From: Flavobacterium sp. HSC-61S13
Lineage (GTDB): Bacteria; Bacteroidota; Bacteroidia; Flavobacteriales; Flavobacteriaceae
Direction of reading: 5' to 3'
Assembly: GCF_024171535.1 (NCBI RefSeq)
Contig: NZ_JALJZV010000002.1
Location: 289,884-353,883 of the forward strand
Length of the DNA stretch: 64,000 bases
Shown in pieces: positions 46,401 to 54,816 of this stretch. A program made the position numbers and the translations under genes. Position 1 is the first letter of the stretch. Every line of letters starts with the position of its first letter. A model generated the notes under the pieces. That model was given only the letters and a program-made list of their open reading frames with translations. It searched no databases and was not told the DNA's origin.

Positions 46401-47182
46401 ATATTTTTATAGGGAAACAAATGTTTTTTTGCTGAAAAATACCCACCATGAGACCCGTTGCTATACACGGGATGATGCATGGCAATAACAATGGTTTTAT
46501 TTTGATTCTTGTTCAGTTCACTGCGCAATTCCTCAAAAAAGTCTTCTCTGGTTTTTATGGTACAATTTTCATTGATCTTGGGATGTTTGTCCCAGTCTTG
46601 CAAAAACCATTCGCTATCAATGACCAATAAAACTACCTCATCAGATATTTTTAAACGCTCAAAACCACAGCTTTTGCGCGGTAAAAATGCTTTTTTATCG
46701 GCTAGTTTCTCGGTGACATAAGTCGCTTGTTGCAAAACCCCTTCATATCCATTATACCAATCGTGGTTACCATTTATAAAAACGGTTTTGCCTTTAAACT
46801 CTTTTGCTAAGGTGATTTGTTCATCGATTTTCTGCTCGGCTAATTTTCGATCCGGCGCATCTAACGCAGGCATTCCACGTGGATAAATATTGTCTCCCAA
46901 AAAAATCAACGTACTTTCTTTACTCGCTTGATTTAATCGCATACTAAATAACTCTAATGCGCGTTTAGACTCTACCTCATCCGCATTACCTGCATCACCA
47001 ATGAGATAAAATGTATGAGCTATATTTACAGTATCGACAACGCTAGATTGAATAGGTTCTGCAACCGCACTTCCATATTGATTTTTAATTGTCGCACAGG
47101 ATGCGAATAGCAATAGGACTAAAAAAACATTAAATACACGATATTTCAGCAAAACTGGAATGATATAATAGAATATTTTCAT
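43460..47182 (-). CDS. Calcineurin-like phosphoesterase fused to an Omp85-type outer-membrane barrel
   Basis: The protein has about 1240 residues. It starts with a membrane/lipoprotein signal (LLLFASC). Residues about 40-330 form a metallophosphoesterase with all five motifs: GDAGN, GDNIYPRG, GNHDWYNG, HHPVYSNG and SGHEHTQQ. A long middle region of unknown fold follows (GDWDRHADQWRWAEF among the clear motifs). The last 370 residues resemble the BamA/TamA surface-antigen barrel, with the LRGFRPERFTG loop motif near 1144 and a C-terminal FVFGLGFGF beta signal. The ATG at 47182 is chosen because a further upstream start would overlap the divergent HD gene and lies before the signal sequence. Substrate and role are unknown. 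Confidence 0.88.
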   Translation of the reverse strand: MKIFYYIIPVLLKYRVFNVFLVLLLFASCATIKNQYGSAVAEPIQSSVVDTVNIAHTFYLIGDAGNADEVESKRALELFSMRLNQASKESTLIFLGDNIYPRGMPALDAPDRKLAEQKIDEQITLAKEFKGKTVFINGNHDWYNGYEGVLQQATYVTEKLADKKAFLPRKSCGFERLKISDEVVLLVIDSEWFLQDWDKHPKINENCTIKTREDFFEELRSELNKNQNKTIVIAMHHPVYSNGSHGGYFSAKKHLFPYKNIPAPVLGSAINYLRKVSGGSPQEIQNKRYSELADRVRTLVQGQDNIIIVSGHEHTQQYIEKDGVKQVISGAGSKQEEARAIQPISFSSGKLGYATLQVLKDGASNIHFYAVEGGTEQLVFSRQIISPLKEQQFVFSNEKPKFFAAAIYPKSWTKKRGFYTYLWGDHYRKYYGVDIEAPTLYLEDIHGGLKPKISGGGNQSLSLRLMSGDGKEYVMRGVKKSASRFVQSAVFKDQYVEESIKGTFAERFIYDFYTTAHPFTPFIIGDLSDYLGIYHTNPELYYIPKQPALGRYNAVYGDELYMIEERPTDGHEEEESFGNAQVIVSTDDVMNNLRKDEKYKIDDTAYLKARLFDMLIGDWDRHADQWRWAEFKETAAVLYKPIPRDRDQAFAKIDGALLSLIKKLPPLRHMQSFKEEFPAPRWINKTAFPMDVDFLKNKTEEDWVNQAKEIENTLTDSNIEASFSKLPKEVQDEEMRRIIETLKIRRAGLADFARKYYRALAETAIVRGTDKKDRFVITRLANGRVHLEQYRNKKTGEEKFFERTYTPDETKELWVYGLDDQDEFQVLGEGAAKIKIRLIGGQNHDLFKIENNRQLIVYDYKTKENTVESDLKVRTVYSDRYDLNNYDYRKVPLNVNMLLPNVGYNPDDGVKIGLNYSSVRNNFVQDPFTTKHTFKANYSFETQGVDGAYKGFFANASNSWMFAIEAKATSPNFSQNFYGFGNETHYFDEEKGDDYKRVRIESYQIKPAYRYEGDLGGNFEIAASFEVLKVAQTSGRFVSESVEISPEVFRFQQYLGAQINYDYERYNSKSKPTLGFGFHWESGWKYNIDNSDKQFGFINTSLNFNVPIDRLERFVWASKFKYKARIEDNFDFYHAATLGGNDELRGFRPERFTGKQAFVHSSDIRWNIGAVNGGLVPMQYGMLVGFDYGRVWNPGESSNKWHNSYGLGFWVNAIESLTLQTSYFKSEDGGRFVFGLGFGF

Positions 47183-47196
47183 AAGTTTAAAGTTCG

Positions 47197-47204
47197 TAAA
47201 TTTG
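47197..47204 (+). promoter_or_regulatory. -7 element 6 nt before the HD-PycTM start
   Basis: TAAATTTG matches the consensus exactly. The ATG at 47211 would lie at or within a few bases of the transcription start, so the mRNA may be leaderless. Confidence 0.5.
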
Positions 47205-47210
47205 ACAATT

Positions 47211-48410
47211 ATGACAGTCTTGCAAAAAGCTGAAGAATTCATCTCCAATTTATACAAAGATAAGTTATATCAGCAACATTCGTATCACAATTTTTCGCAC
47301 ACCGTGCGTGTTGTCAACGCTATTAAAGAGCTGATTGCAGCAGAAAACATCTCCGATATCGATGCGGAACACTTGCTTATTGCCGCATGGTTTCACGACA
47401 TTGGATATAGTATAAATTGCGAAAAACACGAAGAAGAAAGTGCAAAAATTGTCACTGAATTTTTACAAAAAGAATCCTATCCTGAAGAAGGCATACAGCG
47501 CATTTGCGAGTTAATCTTAGCAACTCAGTATTTAATCGAACCCAAAAACCAACTAGAAGGTTATTTAAAGGATGCTGATTTTTCACACTTTGGCGACCCC
47601 AATTACAGCAGTATTTGTTGTTTATTGCGTACGGAATTTAAAAATTGTTTCAATAAGGACTATACCGATTTGGAATGGGCCCTGGGCAATAAAGACATGA
47701 TGTTAAACAAGCATCGCTATTATAGCGATTACGCCAAAAAAAACTGGCAACCGATTAAAGAGCAAAACCTTTTAAAAATAGACCAACAAATCGAAAACTT
47801 AAAAACCGACAACAGCCAAGACGAAGCTCAAGCAAAACTTCTAAAAAAACAACGTAAAGCAGCAAAGGCAGAACGTCCTGAAAGAGGTATAGATACGCTA
47901 TTTCGCGTTACCTTAAACAATCATACCCGACTAAGCGACATAGCCGATAGCAAAGCCAATATCTTACTTTCCGTCAATGCTATTATCATTTCTATTTGCC
48001 TGTCCACTTTAATTCCAAAGCTCGACAGCGCAAAAAACGCACATTTGATCATTCCTACGTTTGTGTTGCTCATTTCGAGTGTGGCTACCATAATTTTTGC
48101 TATACTATCAACGAAACCCAAAGTGACTTCAGGCACATTCACAAGAGCAGATATCGAGAAGCAGAAAGTGAATTTATTGTTTTTCGGAAACTTTCATAAA
48201 ATGCCCTTAGAGGAATACACTTGGGCTATCAATGAAGTGATGAAAGACAGAGACTATTTATACAATTCTCTTATTCAAGATTTGTATTATTTAGGTTTGG
48301 TATTAAACCGCAAATACAAACTGCTTCGCATTACCTATAATATTTTTATGGTTGGTATTATCGCTTCGGTAGTATCCTTTGTTTTGGCTTTTATTGGAAT
48401 TGAGTTTTAA
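47211..48410 (+). CDS. HD phosphohydrolase fused to Pycsar effector-type (PycTM) membrane domain
   Basis: The protein has 399 residues. Residues 1-190 form an HD domain with YHNFSH (25-30), WFHDIGY (HD at 62-63), and a later KDADFSHFGD metal-binding segment. A charged linker (about 195-220) leads to a Pycsar-effector-like domain. That domain holds LNNHTRLSDIADSKANILLSVNA, two central membrane helices, the FFGNFHKMPLEEY block and a final helix near the C-terminus. PycTM proteins are membrane effectors triggered by cyclic mononucleotides. An HD partner could degrade a signal or be its sensor. No cyclase is in the neighbourhood. It overlaps the convergent GAF gene by 20 nt. Confidence 0.85.
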   Translation: MTVLQKAEEFISNLYKDKLYQQHSYHNFSHTVRVVNAIKELIAAENISDIDAEHLLIAAWFHDIGYSINCEKHEEESAKIVTEFLQKESYPEEGIQRICELILATQYLIEPKNQLEGYLKDADFSHFGDPNYSSICCLLRTEFKNCFNKDYTDLEWALGNKDMMLNKHRYYSDYAKKNWQPIKEQNLLKIDQQIENLKTDNSQDEAQAKLLKKQRKAAKAERPERGIDTLFRVTLNNHTRLSDIADSKANILLSVNAIIISICLSTLIPKLDSAKNAHLIIPTFVLLISSVATIIFAILSTKPKVTSGTFTRADIEKQKVNLLFFGNFHKMPLEEYTWAINEVMKDRDYLYNSLIQDLYYLGLVLNRKYKLLRITYNIFMVGIIASVVSFVLAFIGIEF

Positions 48411-50763
48411 GAAATTCTTTCATCAAGTTATCGTATTGAAAGGTTCCTGCAGTCGGAGCTTGCTGTGTATTAATCTCCACTCGTAAGGCATTTAAGCCGG
48501 ATATTCCCTGAAGATTCTCGATACTTATTTCCTCGATATCTCCTAATAAAACACCTTTAAATTGAAGGTATTGCAGGTATTTTAAATATTCTGCTCGATC
48601 AAGCGGATTCATATAAACGATCGTAATTTTATTGGGCTGAACTATGCGCTCCTGCGAATTACTCACCCGCGATTTATCTAGTCGTTTTTTGATTACCTCA
48701 TAACGAGAATGATAGGACCCATCAATATCAAAACGCTTTTCATCCATTCGAAAACGGATGGCTACTGCTGTATCATAAATTAAAATCAATGAAGTCAGTT
48801 GAATATCAAATGGAGCAATCGTCTTGTGTTTTTCGTGGTCGTATACCATTTCGCACATTACCTGCAATTGCCATAACCTTAAATTATGTAGATAAATTAA
48901 ATCAAATGTTTTCTTTGGATTGATCGAAGCACCTATGTACATATTATGATCGACGCCATCACTTCTAAACCTTTCGTAATAATGTGGAAAAATCAGCTGA
49001 GCTTTCTCCTGATTACTGTCTAAAAAAGCGGAAAGTTTTTTATTGACTTCCGCCACAGTAGCATCAAACAATTTTCTCTTTTGGTAATAGGTCTGTGAAT
49101 CGGGCTCAATCTGAGCAAAATAGTTCTCCAATTTTGCACTTTGACTTTCATTCCAAAAAATACGCTTTAACAACGGATGAATTTCTTTAACTATGTATTC
49201 TTCGATTTGTTGCTCCGTACCTGAGATTAGTTTTTTATCCAACAGATTTCCAAAGCGTTCCAATTCAAATACACGTTGTTCAAACAGCAAGAAATTGTCC
49301 TGAGATTCCGTGCTTTTTAATAATGAAAGCAATTCAGAAACCTGTTCTTTTAAATCCAATAGCACTGCTTCATTTCTCAAATCCGTTGACCCTTTTATAT
49401 CCGTTTGTCCAAAAAGCGGATACACCTTTTCAAAAACAATATCGTTATAACTGAATTTACGCTGTCCTATGGACTCGAAATACGCTTTACGTGCCTCTTG
49501 AAGGAATTTCCAATAAACACTAGGATGAATGGTGGTGTACTCTTTTTGAATAATTGCCTCCACTTGATTTTCTATATCTGCGTTGACCCGTTCAAAAGTA
49601 TCCAGTATAATGGGCATCACACTATCTAGTTTTCGCGCATTAACGCTGTGTAAGGCTCTTTTATCTGGCGACATAATCTCAATAATTCCTTCCATTTTAT
49701 CGCCGACAACAATAGGAGCTAAAATACAGCTTCCGATATTTAACGACAATAAGTATTCACCCATTTCCTGATTACCAGGTCTTGCCGTAAAAACATTCAT
49801 ATCGGAAATACTGAAATATTCCATGTCTACAAACAAAACTTTCACCACCTCCTCAGACAGTATTAAATCCGTAGAATTCGGCCGTAATGAAAAGTTTGAA
49901 AACCCAACGATGGCATTGGTGCCGATTATAATGCGTTCTGCTTCAAGAAAAGGGGTAAAACCAATTTGAAGATTACCTATTTTAAATATCGAACTAAAAA
50001 TTCGTTGCAATTCATCTTTTAGACTGTAGCGTTCCAATTCTGATTTCAACAAATTCCCTTTTAAACTCGACAAAGCATTTTCAATAGTAACGTCTACCAA
50101 ACTCAGAATACCAAATCCCTTAATCTCCCAGCTTTCCTGTGGAAATTTTTCTTGCCATAAGGCCAAATCATTATAATTATCTTTTAAAAGGTTGATGTCT
50201 TCTAAACTGATTGGCGTTGCTTTTTCAGTAGGTATTATCTCAATAAAGTCCGCATTGTGAAACATCCTATAATGTTTCATAATACCCTTGCGATCTGGGA
50301 TATCAAAAAAATAGGGTCTTGAAACATCAAAATCCGTGTGGTAATAATAATTTAAGATGATGCAACAACACATAACATAATACTCATGTTGTTCAAAACC
50401 ACGGATCGCAAAATCAAATCCCTCTCCTGCCTCCGCCAAAATTTTTTTAAATCGTTCGCTATAATTAAACGTCAAATTTTGAAAGGGCAAGGATATCGCT
50501 TTGATCTCATTATTGGACAATGCTTTAGGAAAAAGCCCCGATACCAGTTCTTCAATCAATATTCTGTTATCCAATACCTCTTGGTCGCTATACATTCCTG
50601 AAACCACTTCCGGGTGTTCATTCACCCTATCCAAAAGCTCTTGATAATAGGTGGTCAAATAGGGATTATCATTGCTCTGAATAGCCAATTCTATGGCATG
50701 AACTAACTTATGGAAAGAAATGACAATTCGGAATGGACTACTTTCAAATTTAGGAGATTTCAT
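48391..50763 (-). CDS. GAF-domain protein of unknown role
   Basis: This is a 790-residue soluble protein. The central part (about 260-400) holds a GAF-like small-molecule-binding domain recognisable by LNIGSCILAPIVVGDKMEGIIEIMSPDKRALH. Other parts are helical and unlike common domains: an N-terminal region with a CCC cluster (VMCCCIILNYYY), a long helix-rich segment and a C-terminal region with repeated short strands. No kinase, cyclase or GGDEF domain is seen. It is convergent with the HD-PycTM gene and overlaps it by 20 nt. Large GAF proteins beside such genes occur in Flavobacteriaceae, and the ligand is not known. Confidence 0.8.
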   Translation of the reverse strand: MKSPKFESSPFRIVISFHKLVHAIELAIQSNDNPYLTTYYQELLDRVNEHPEVVSGMYSDQEVLDNRILIEELVSGLFPKALSNNEIKAISLPFQNLTFNYSERFKKILAEAGEGFDFAIRGFEQHEYYVMCCCIILNYYYHTDFDVSRPYFFDIPDRKGIMKHYRMFHNADFIEIIPTEKATPISLEDINLLKDNYNDLALWQEKFPQESWEIKGFGILSLVDVTIENALSSLKGNLLKSELERYSLKDELQRIFSSIFKIGNLQIGFTPFLEAERIIIGTNAIVGFSNFSLRPNSTDLILSEEVVKVLFVDMEYFSISDMNVFTARPGNQEMGEYLLSLNIGSCILAPIVVGDKMEGIIEIMSPDKRALHSVNARKLDSVMPIILDTFERVNADIENQVEAIIQKEYTTIHPSVYWKFLQEARKAYFESIGQRKFSYNDIVFEKVYPLFGQTDIKGSTDLRNEAVLLDLKEQVSELLSLLKSTESQDNFLLFEQRVFELERFGNLLDKKLISGTEQQIEEYIVKEIHPLLKRIFWNESQSAKLENYFAQIEPDSQTYYQKRKLFDATVAEVNKKLSAFLDSNQEKAQLIFPHYYERFRSDGVDHNMYIGASINPKKTFDLIYLHNLRLWQLQVMCEMVYDHEKHKTIAPFDIQLTSLILIYDTAVAIRFRMDEKRFDIDGSYHSRYEVIKKRLDKSRVSNSQERIVQPNKITIVYMNPLDRAEYLKYLQYLQFKGVLLGDIEEISIENLQGISGLNALRVEINTQQAPTAGTFQYDNLMKEFLKTQFQ

Positions 50764-50830
50764 AAATTTCTAGGGCTTTTGGGAAGTTAAATCTACGGAA
50801 ATAAACCCGTCTATCCATTACTCTTCCATC

Positions 50831-50855
50831 AAAAAAGCTCGTAAAAACGAGCTTT
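50831..50855 (-). terminator. Intrinsic terminator of the ecotin gene
   Basis: A 9-bp stem AAAGCTCGT / ACGAGCTTT with an AAAA loop is followed on the minus strand by a T run. Confidence 0.9.
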
Positions 50856-50858
50856 AGA

Positions 50859-51347
50859 TTATTTTTTACTTTTCACTTCTTTATTCATCCACTTGCCATC
50901 AGTCTTCCATACTTTGTATCGGACTTCCAAACCGTCTGCAACATAAACCACTATAGGCAGGTTACTATTGTATCGCATAAAAGTACCCTGATCATGTACA
51001 AATGTATTGACTTTAGTGTCGTCGGGACACATCATTAAGGTTTTAAGAATACGACCTTCCGAATCAAAGTTGTAATAAGTATATCCCCAGCCCTCTAGGT
51101 TGTGATCTGTTAACTCTCCGATTAGGGAATAACTATTACAGCTATCCGTGCTGGCAATCTTACCGACGAAAAGTTCAATTTTGTAATTATTCTCCTCCTT
51201 TTTAATTTTAGGCAAGTTAATCACCACTTGCTTAAACCCCTCCTTTGCTTTTGGAAACATCTCGGTTTTGCTTTTCTCTTGCGCAGCTACTGCTGAAGAC
51301 ACCGCTAAAATTATGGTCAAAATTAAAAGTTGTGATTTCTTTTTCAT
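50859..51347 (-). CDS. eco: Ecotin family serine-protease inhibitor
   Basis: Ecotin is a periplasmic dimeric inhibitor of chymotrypsin-fold proteases. The 162-residue protein has a signal peptide ending near VAAQ, then AKEGFKQVVINLP, KIELFVGK, LEGWGYTYYNFD, MMCPDD and MRYNSNLPIVVYVADGLEVRYKVWK, all aligning well with E. coli ecotin. The two disulfide cysteines (in DSCNS and MMCPD) are kept. Alignment of the reactive loop puts Leu where E. coli has the P1 Met84, with Met at P1'. The ATG at 51347 is chosen because the signal peptide starts there. The gene is monocistronic. Confidence 0.92.
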   Translation of the reverse strand: MKKKSQLLILTIILAVSSAVAAQEKSKTEMFPKAKEGFKQVVINLPKIKKEENNYKIELFVGKIASTDSCNSYSLIGELTDHNLEGWGYTYYNFDSEGRILKTLMMCPDDTKVNTFVHDQGTFMRYNSNLPIVVYVADGLEVRYKVWKTDGKWMNKEVKSKK

Positions 51348-51619
51348 AGTTAATTGTTTTTGTAATGTTAATCCGCTGAAATTACTAAGTCTTCCAAGTC
51401 TATACCCTTGACTTCCGGCGAATCCGAACCTCAACAGAAATAATCTTTAACAGTACAACACCCTAAAGCTCCCGCTATTTTTCTGATTACCCAATGATTA
51501 TATCTTGACTAAAATCAAATATTTCATTCCAGCGCTAGTCATAAAGCTACTACAATTAATTGAAATACATCGTCCACTGCTGTCTTTTATTAAAGCAACC
51601 TAAGCTATAAAAAAAATTG

Positions 51620-51627
51620 TACTTTTG
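51620..51627 (+). promoter_or_regulatory. Predicted -7 element of dusB
   Basis: TACTTTTG matches TAnnTTTG exactly and is followed by GCATCAAA, a typical flavobacterial start region. It lies 18 nt before the chosen ATG. Confidence 0.55.
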
Positions 51628-51644
51628 CATCAAATTGAGTGACC

Positions 51645-52637
51645 ATGATTAAAATAGGCAACATCGAACTTCCGGATTATCCTTTGCTTTTAGCTCCTAT
51701 GGAAGATGTGAGCGACCCGCCCTTCCGCAGATTGTGTAAGATGCACGGTGCTGATTTGATGTATTCTGAATTTATTTCATCAGAAGGTCTGATTCGCGAT
51801 GCGATGAAGAGTAGAATGAAATTGGATATTTTTGATTACGAACGCCCTGTGGGAATACAAATTTTCGGAGGCGATGAGGAAGCCATGGCGCTATCAGCAA
51901 AGATTGTTGAGGCTGTTCAACCCGATTTGGTTGACATCAACTTTGGTTGTCCGGTAAAAAAAGTTGTCTGTAAAGGTGCCGGTGCCGGTGTTTTAAAAGA
52001 TATAGACTTGATGGTTCGCCTAACTAAGGCGGTGATCAAAAGCACACACTTACCCGTCACGGTTAAAACCAGATTGGGCTGGGACGAAGACAGCATCAAT
52101 ATCGATGAAGTTGCCGAACGCCTTCAGGATATCGGGGTACAAGCTCTAACGGTCCATGCGCGTACTCGTGCACAAATGTATAAAGGTCATTCCGATTGGA
52201 GTCATATAGAACGAATTAAAAACAATCCCCGTATTACCATTCCCATTTTTGGAAATGGCGATATTGACAGCCCGCAAAAGGCTCTAGAATACAGAGACAA
52301 ATTTGGGTTGGACGGCATGATGATCGGACGAGCTGCGATTGGCTATCCTTGGATTTTTAATGAAATCAAACATTTTTTTAATACCGGTGAGGTACTCGCT
52401 CCGCCAACCGTAGAAGATCGCTTAGAGGCAGCTAAAAACCACCTCATCTGGTCTATGGAGTGGAAAGGTGAACGCTTGGGCATCGTAGAAATGCGCCGCC
52501 ACTACACCAACTATTTTAAAGGCATTCACAGCTTTAAACCACACCGTCAAAAATTAGTAACCACTGACGATCCTTTAGAACTTTTAAAACAGTTTGAAGA
52601 AATCGCCGAGATCTATAAAGATTACGTAATGGAATAA
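51645..52637 (+). CDS. dusB: tRNA-dihydrouridine synthase
   Basis: This FMN enzyme reduces specific tRNA uridines in the D loop. The protein has 330 residues with the N-terminal LLLAPMEDVSDPPFRRLC, the catalytic region INFGCPVKKVVCKGAGAG, the VKTRLGWDED strand, LTVHARTRAQMYKGHSDW and GNGDIDS.. MIGRAAIGYPWIF. This is the DusB-type pattern. The ATG at 51645 is preferred to a GTG at 51639. The gene is monocistronic and convergent with mscS across a shared terminator. Confidence 0.96.
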   Translation: MIKIGNIELPDYPLLLAPMEDVSDPPFRRLCKMHGADLMYSEFISSEGLIRDAMKSRMKLDIFDYERPVGIQIFGGDEEAMALSAKIVEAVQPDLVDINFGCPVKKVVCKGAGAGVLKDIDLMVRLTKAVIKSTHLPVTVKTRLGWDEDSINIDEVAERLQDIGVQALTVHARTRAQMYKGHSDWSHIERIKNNPRITIPIFGNGDIDSPQKALEYRDKFGLDGMMIGRAAIGYPWIFNEIKHFFNTGEVLAPPTVEDRLEAAKNHLIWSMEWKGERLGIVEMRRHYTNYFKGIHSFKPHRQKLVTTDDPLELLKQFEEIAEIYKDYVME

Positions 52638-52671
52638 AAAAAAGACTGTCTTAGGAGACAGTCTTTTTTTT
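52635..52671. terminator. Bidirectional terminator between dusB and mscS
   Basis: A stem AAGACTGTCT / AGACAGTCTT is flanked by A and T runs on both sides and overlaps the ends of both convergent genes. Confidence 0.92.
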
Positions 52672-53497
52672 ATTCCAAATTCCCTTTCACAATATGCAAA
52701 TCCCTTTGTGGAAAAGGTATTTCAATTTTATGTTGATCCAAAGCAACTTTTAATTTTTCTTGAATTTCATAGAATACTTGCCAGTAATCCGCAGGTGCAG
52801 TCCAACCGCGTACGGTCATATCCACAGAACTTTCCCCTAATCCCTTCACAAAGATATCCGGTTTAGGCGCAGAGAGCACTCTACCATCTTTCATCAGCAC
52901 CTCCATCATCAACTCTCTAGCTTCCTTAATATTCGCGTCGTAAGAAATTCCGATTGTAAAGTCAAAACGGCGCTGTGTAATATTAGTAAAATTAGAAATC
53001 ACAGAATTAGCTAAAGTTCCATTCGGACTATAAACACTAATTCCATCAGCAGTTCGCAACGAGGTATACAATATATCTATTCGCTCCACGGTTCCTGCAG
53101 TTCCCGCTGGGTTAGATATATAATCACCTACTTTAAACGGTTTAAAGATCAAAATCAACACTCCCCCTGCCAAATTAGACAAACTGCCTTGAAGCGCTAA
53201 ACCAACTGCTAATCCGGCTGCCCCAAATACCGCTACAAAAGAGGTCGTTTGGATGCCCATAGTCGAAGCTACTGTAATCAACAATAAGGCATAAAGGGCG
53301 AATCTGAAAATGGAAATCAAAAAACCTCGTAAAGAAATATCGACATTCCTTTTTTCAAAGCGCAGCTTTATAAATCTTAAAATCCATTTAATCGCAAAAC
53401 TCCCTACAGCTAAAATCGCTAATCCGACAGCAATTTTTGGTAAGCTTATTAAAATTGTCTCAATCATTTTGCCAACCCCTATCTGTACTTTATCCAT
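52670..53497 (-). CDS. Small-conductance mechanosensitive channel (MscS family)
   Basis: The protein has about 275 residues with three N-terminal helices. The pore helix reads FVAVFGAAGLAVGLALQGSLSNLAGGVLILIFKPFKVGDYI, with the glycine/alanine pattern of MscS TM3. A cytoplasmic beta domain follows (VYSPNGTLANSVISNFT, RRFDFTIGISYDANI), and the C-terminal segment is of MscS type (IPFPQRDLHI). A start at 53563 (TTG) is rejected in favour of the ATG at 53497. It relieves turgor on osmotic downshock and is a single gene. Confidence 0.95.
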   Translation of the reverse strand: MDKVQIGVGKMIETILISLPKIAVGLAILAVGSFAIKWILRFIKLRFEKRNVDISLRGFLISIFRFALYALLLITVASTMGIQTTSFVAVFGAAGLAVGLALQGSLSNLAGGVLILIFKPFKVGDYISNPAGTAGTVERIDILYTSLRTADGISVYSPNGTLANSVISNFTNITQRRFDFTIGISYDANIKEARELMMEVLMKDGRVLSAPKPDIFVKGLGESSVDMTVRGWTAPADYWQVFYEIQEKLKVALDQHKIEIPFPQRDLHIVKGNLE

Positions 53498-53561
53498 AGT
53501 GTTTCTTTCAAAAATAAGAAATATTATCAAAATAGGTAACCTTTTAATTAAAACATTAACC

Positions 53562-53598
53562 AAAAAAAAGGGCAGTATATCTTATACTACCCTTTTTC
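53562..53598 (-). terminator. Intrinsic terminator after the C1B peptidase gene
   Basis: A stem AAAAAGGGCAGTATA / TATACTACCCTTTTT with one mismatch has a short loop and T runs. It lies about 20 nt beyond the stop at 53620. Confidence 0.88.
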
Positions 53599-53619
53599 AT
53601 TCCATTTATTGAAATATGC

Positions 53620-54816
53620 TTATAAATCCATCTTTTTTGCTAAAGCTGTCGGAATTCCTTTTTTATGTACCATAATTGCAGTGGTTTTATATTTCACATA
53701 TTCTTTTGTCATATATAAATATCCTTTATAGTCATTACTCACTCCCCAAGAATTCTTTACAATATAATATTCTCTGCCGGTTTGATCTTTAGTCAATCCA
53801 ACTATATGCATACCGTGGTCATCGGTAGTCGAATAATTATCAAAAGCTATTTGACGCATTTCTGGCGTTACTTTAGCTTCCTTCTTAGGTCCATTAAACA
53901 TATCCGCCTTTTCCTCAGCCGTCATGTCTTCAAATTCCTTTTCAGGTACGAAAGCTACCCCGTTTTTCCAGCTAAAAGACTTCTCACTAACGTCTCCAGC
54001 CCAAGCTACCGTAAATCCGTTTTTAACCGCGTAGTCAACCACGTCCGTCAATTCGTCCATCTTCACATTGTAAACCTGATCAAAAGACCAGTTGTCCGGC
54101 ACTAATAAAGTGAATTTTGAATATAAAGGGTAATCCGTTAATGAACTAATCTCGATATAATCGTCTGCATTAATACCAATTACCTCGCTAGCAAAGGTCT
54201 TTGGTGTGTATTTTTTACCTTCAAACTCAAAACTCTCTGGTGGAGTACCCAAATAAGCATCAATTACAGAAGTATATGCTTTTTGCCAGTTTGGAGTCAG
54301 TTTTCCGTTCGGATTCGACACCACTGCTTTTAAAACACCTTCCATCACTGCAGCCATCTCGGCAAACTTATTATTTGCAGTTCCGTAGTTTAATCCGGTA
54401 TAAACCGACTGTGGTACAGCCCCGTATTTTTTATACATATTGATGACATCATGAAAGGCACCACCATCACCTAGTGTTACTGCTCCTTGCATCTTCACAT
54501 ACATTTTTCCCTTTTCAACGTAAGCGTTACGAGCCGAGTAAATCTGAGATATTTCAACCGGACGTTTCCCCATTCTCATCATTTCTGACTCCAAAAATGA
54601 ATTGGCGGAATAACTCCAACACGTACCCGAAGACCCTTGGTTTTTTATAGATGTATTTTCAATATTAACAACATCTGTAAATTGAAATAATTCCTTGCTC
54701 TTCTCACTAGCATTAACCTTTAAGGAGTTAACCAAACGATCTTGAGCATAGCTAGTAGAAACTCCAATACCTAACATTACTGCTAGCACTAAAGGTTTAA
54801 TTCTAAATGTAAACAT
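53620..54816 (-). CDS. Exported bleomycin-hydrolase-type (C1B) cysteine peptidase
   Basis: This is a 398-residue protein with a signal peptide ending near SYAQ. The papain-like catalytic residues are all present: QGSSGTCWSYSANSFLESE (Cys), DDHGMHIVGLT (His) and VKNSWGVSNDYKGYLYM (Asn). The long insertion between Cys and His is typical of aminopeptidase C/bleomycin hydrolase, a hexameric aminopeptidase that is normally cytoplasmic. The signal peptide indicates a periplasmic or lipoprotein-like version common in Bacteroidota. It is monocistronic. Confidence 0.93.
   Translation of the reverse strand: MFTFRIKPLVLAVMLGIGVSTSYAQDRLVNSLKVNASEKSKELFQFTDVVNIENTSIKNQGSSGTCWSYSANSFLESEMMRMGKRPVEISQIYSARNAYVEKGKMYVKMQGAVTLGDGGAFHDVINMYKKYGAVPQSVYTGLNYGTANNKFAEMAAVMEGVLKAVVSNPNGKLTPNWQKAYTSVIDAYLGTPPESFEFEGKKYTPKTFASEVIGINADDYIEISSLTDYPLYSKFTLLVPDNWSFDQVYNVKMDELTDVVDYAVKNGFTVAWAGDVSEKSFSWKNGVAFVPEKEFEDMTAEEKADMFNGPKKEAKVTPEMRQIAFDNYSTTDDHGMHIVGLTKDQTGREYYIVKNSWGVSNDYKGYLYMTKEYVKYKTTAIMVHKKGIPTALAKKMDL

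Noticed and set aside
47183..47257. Upstream extension of the phosphoesterase-barrel gene
   Set aside because: It would run into the HD-PycTM gene and place residues before the signal sequence.
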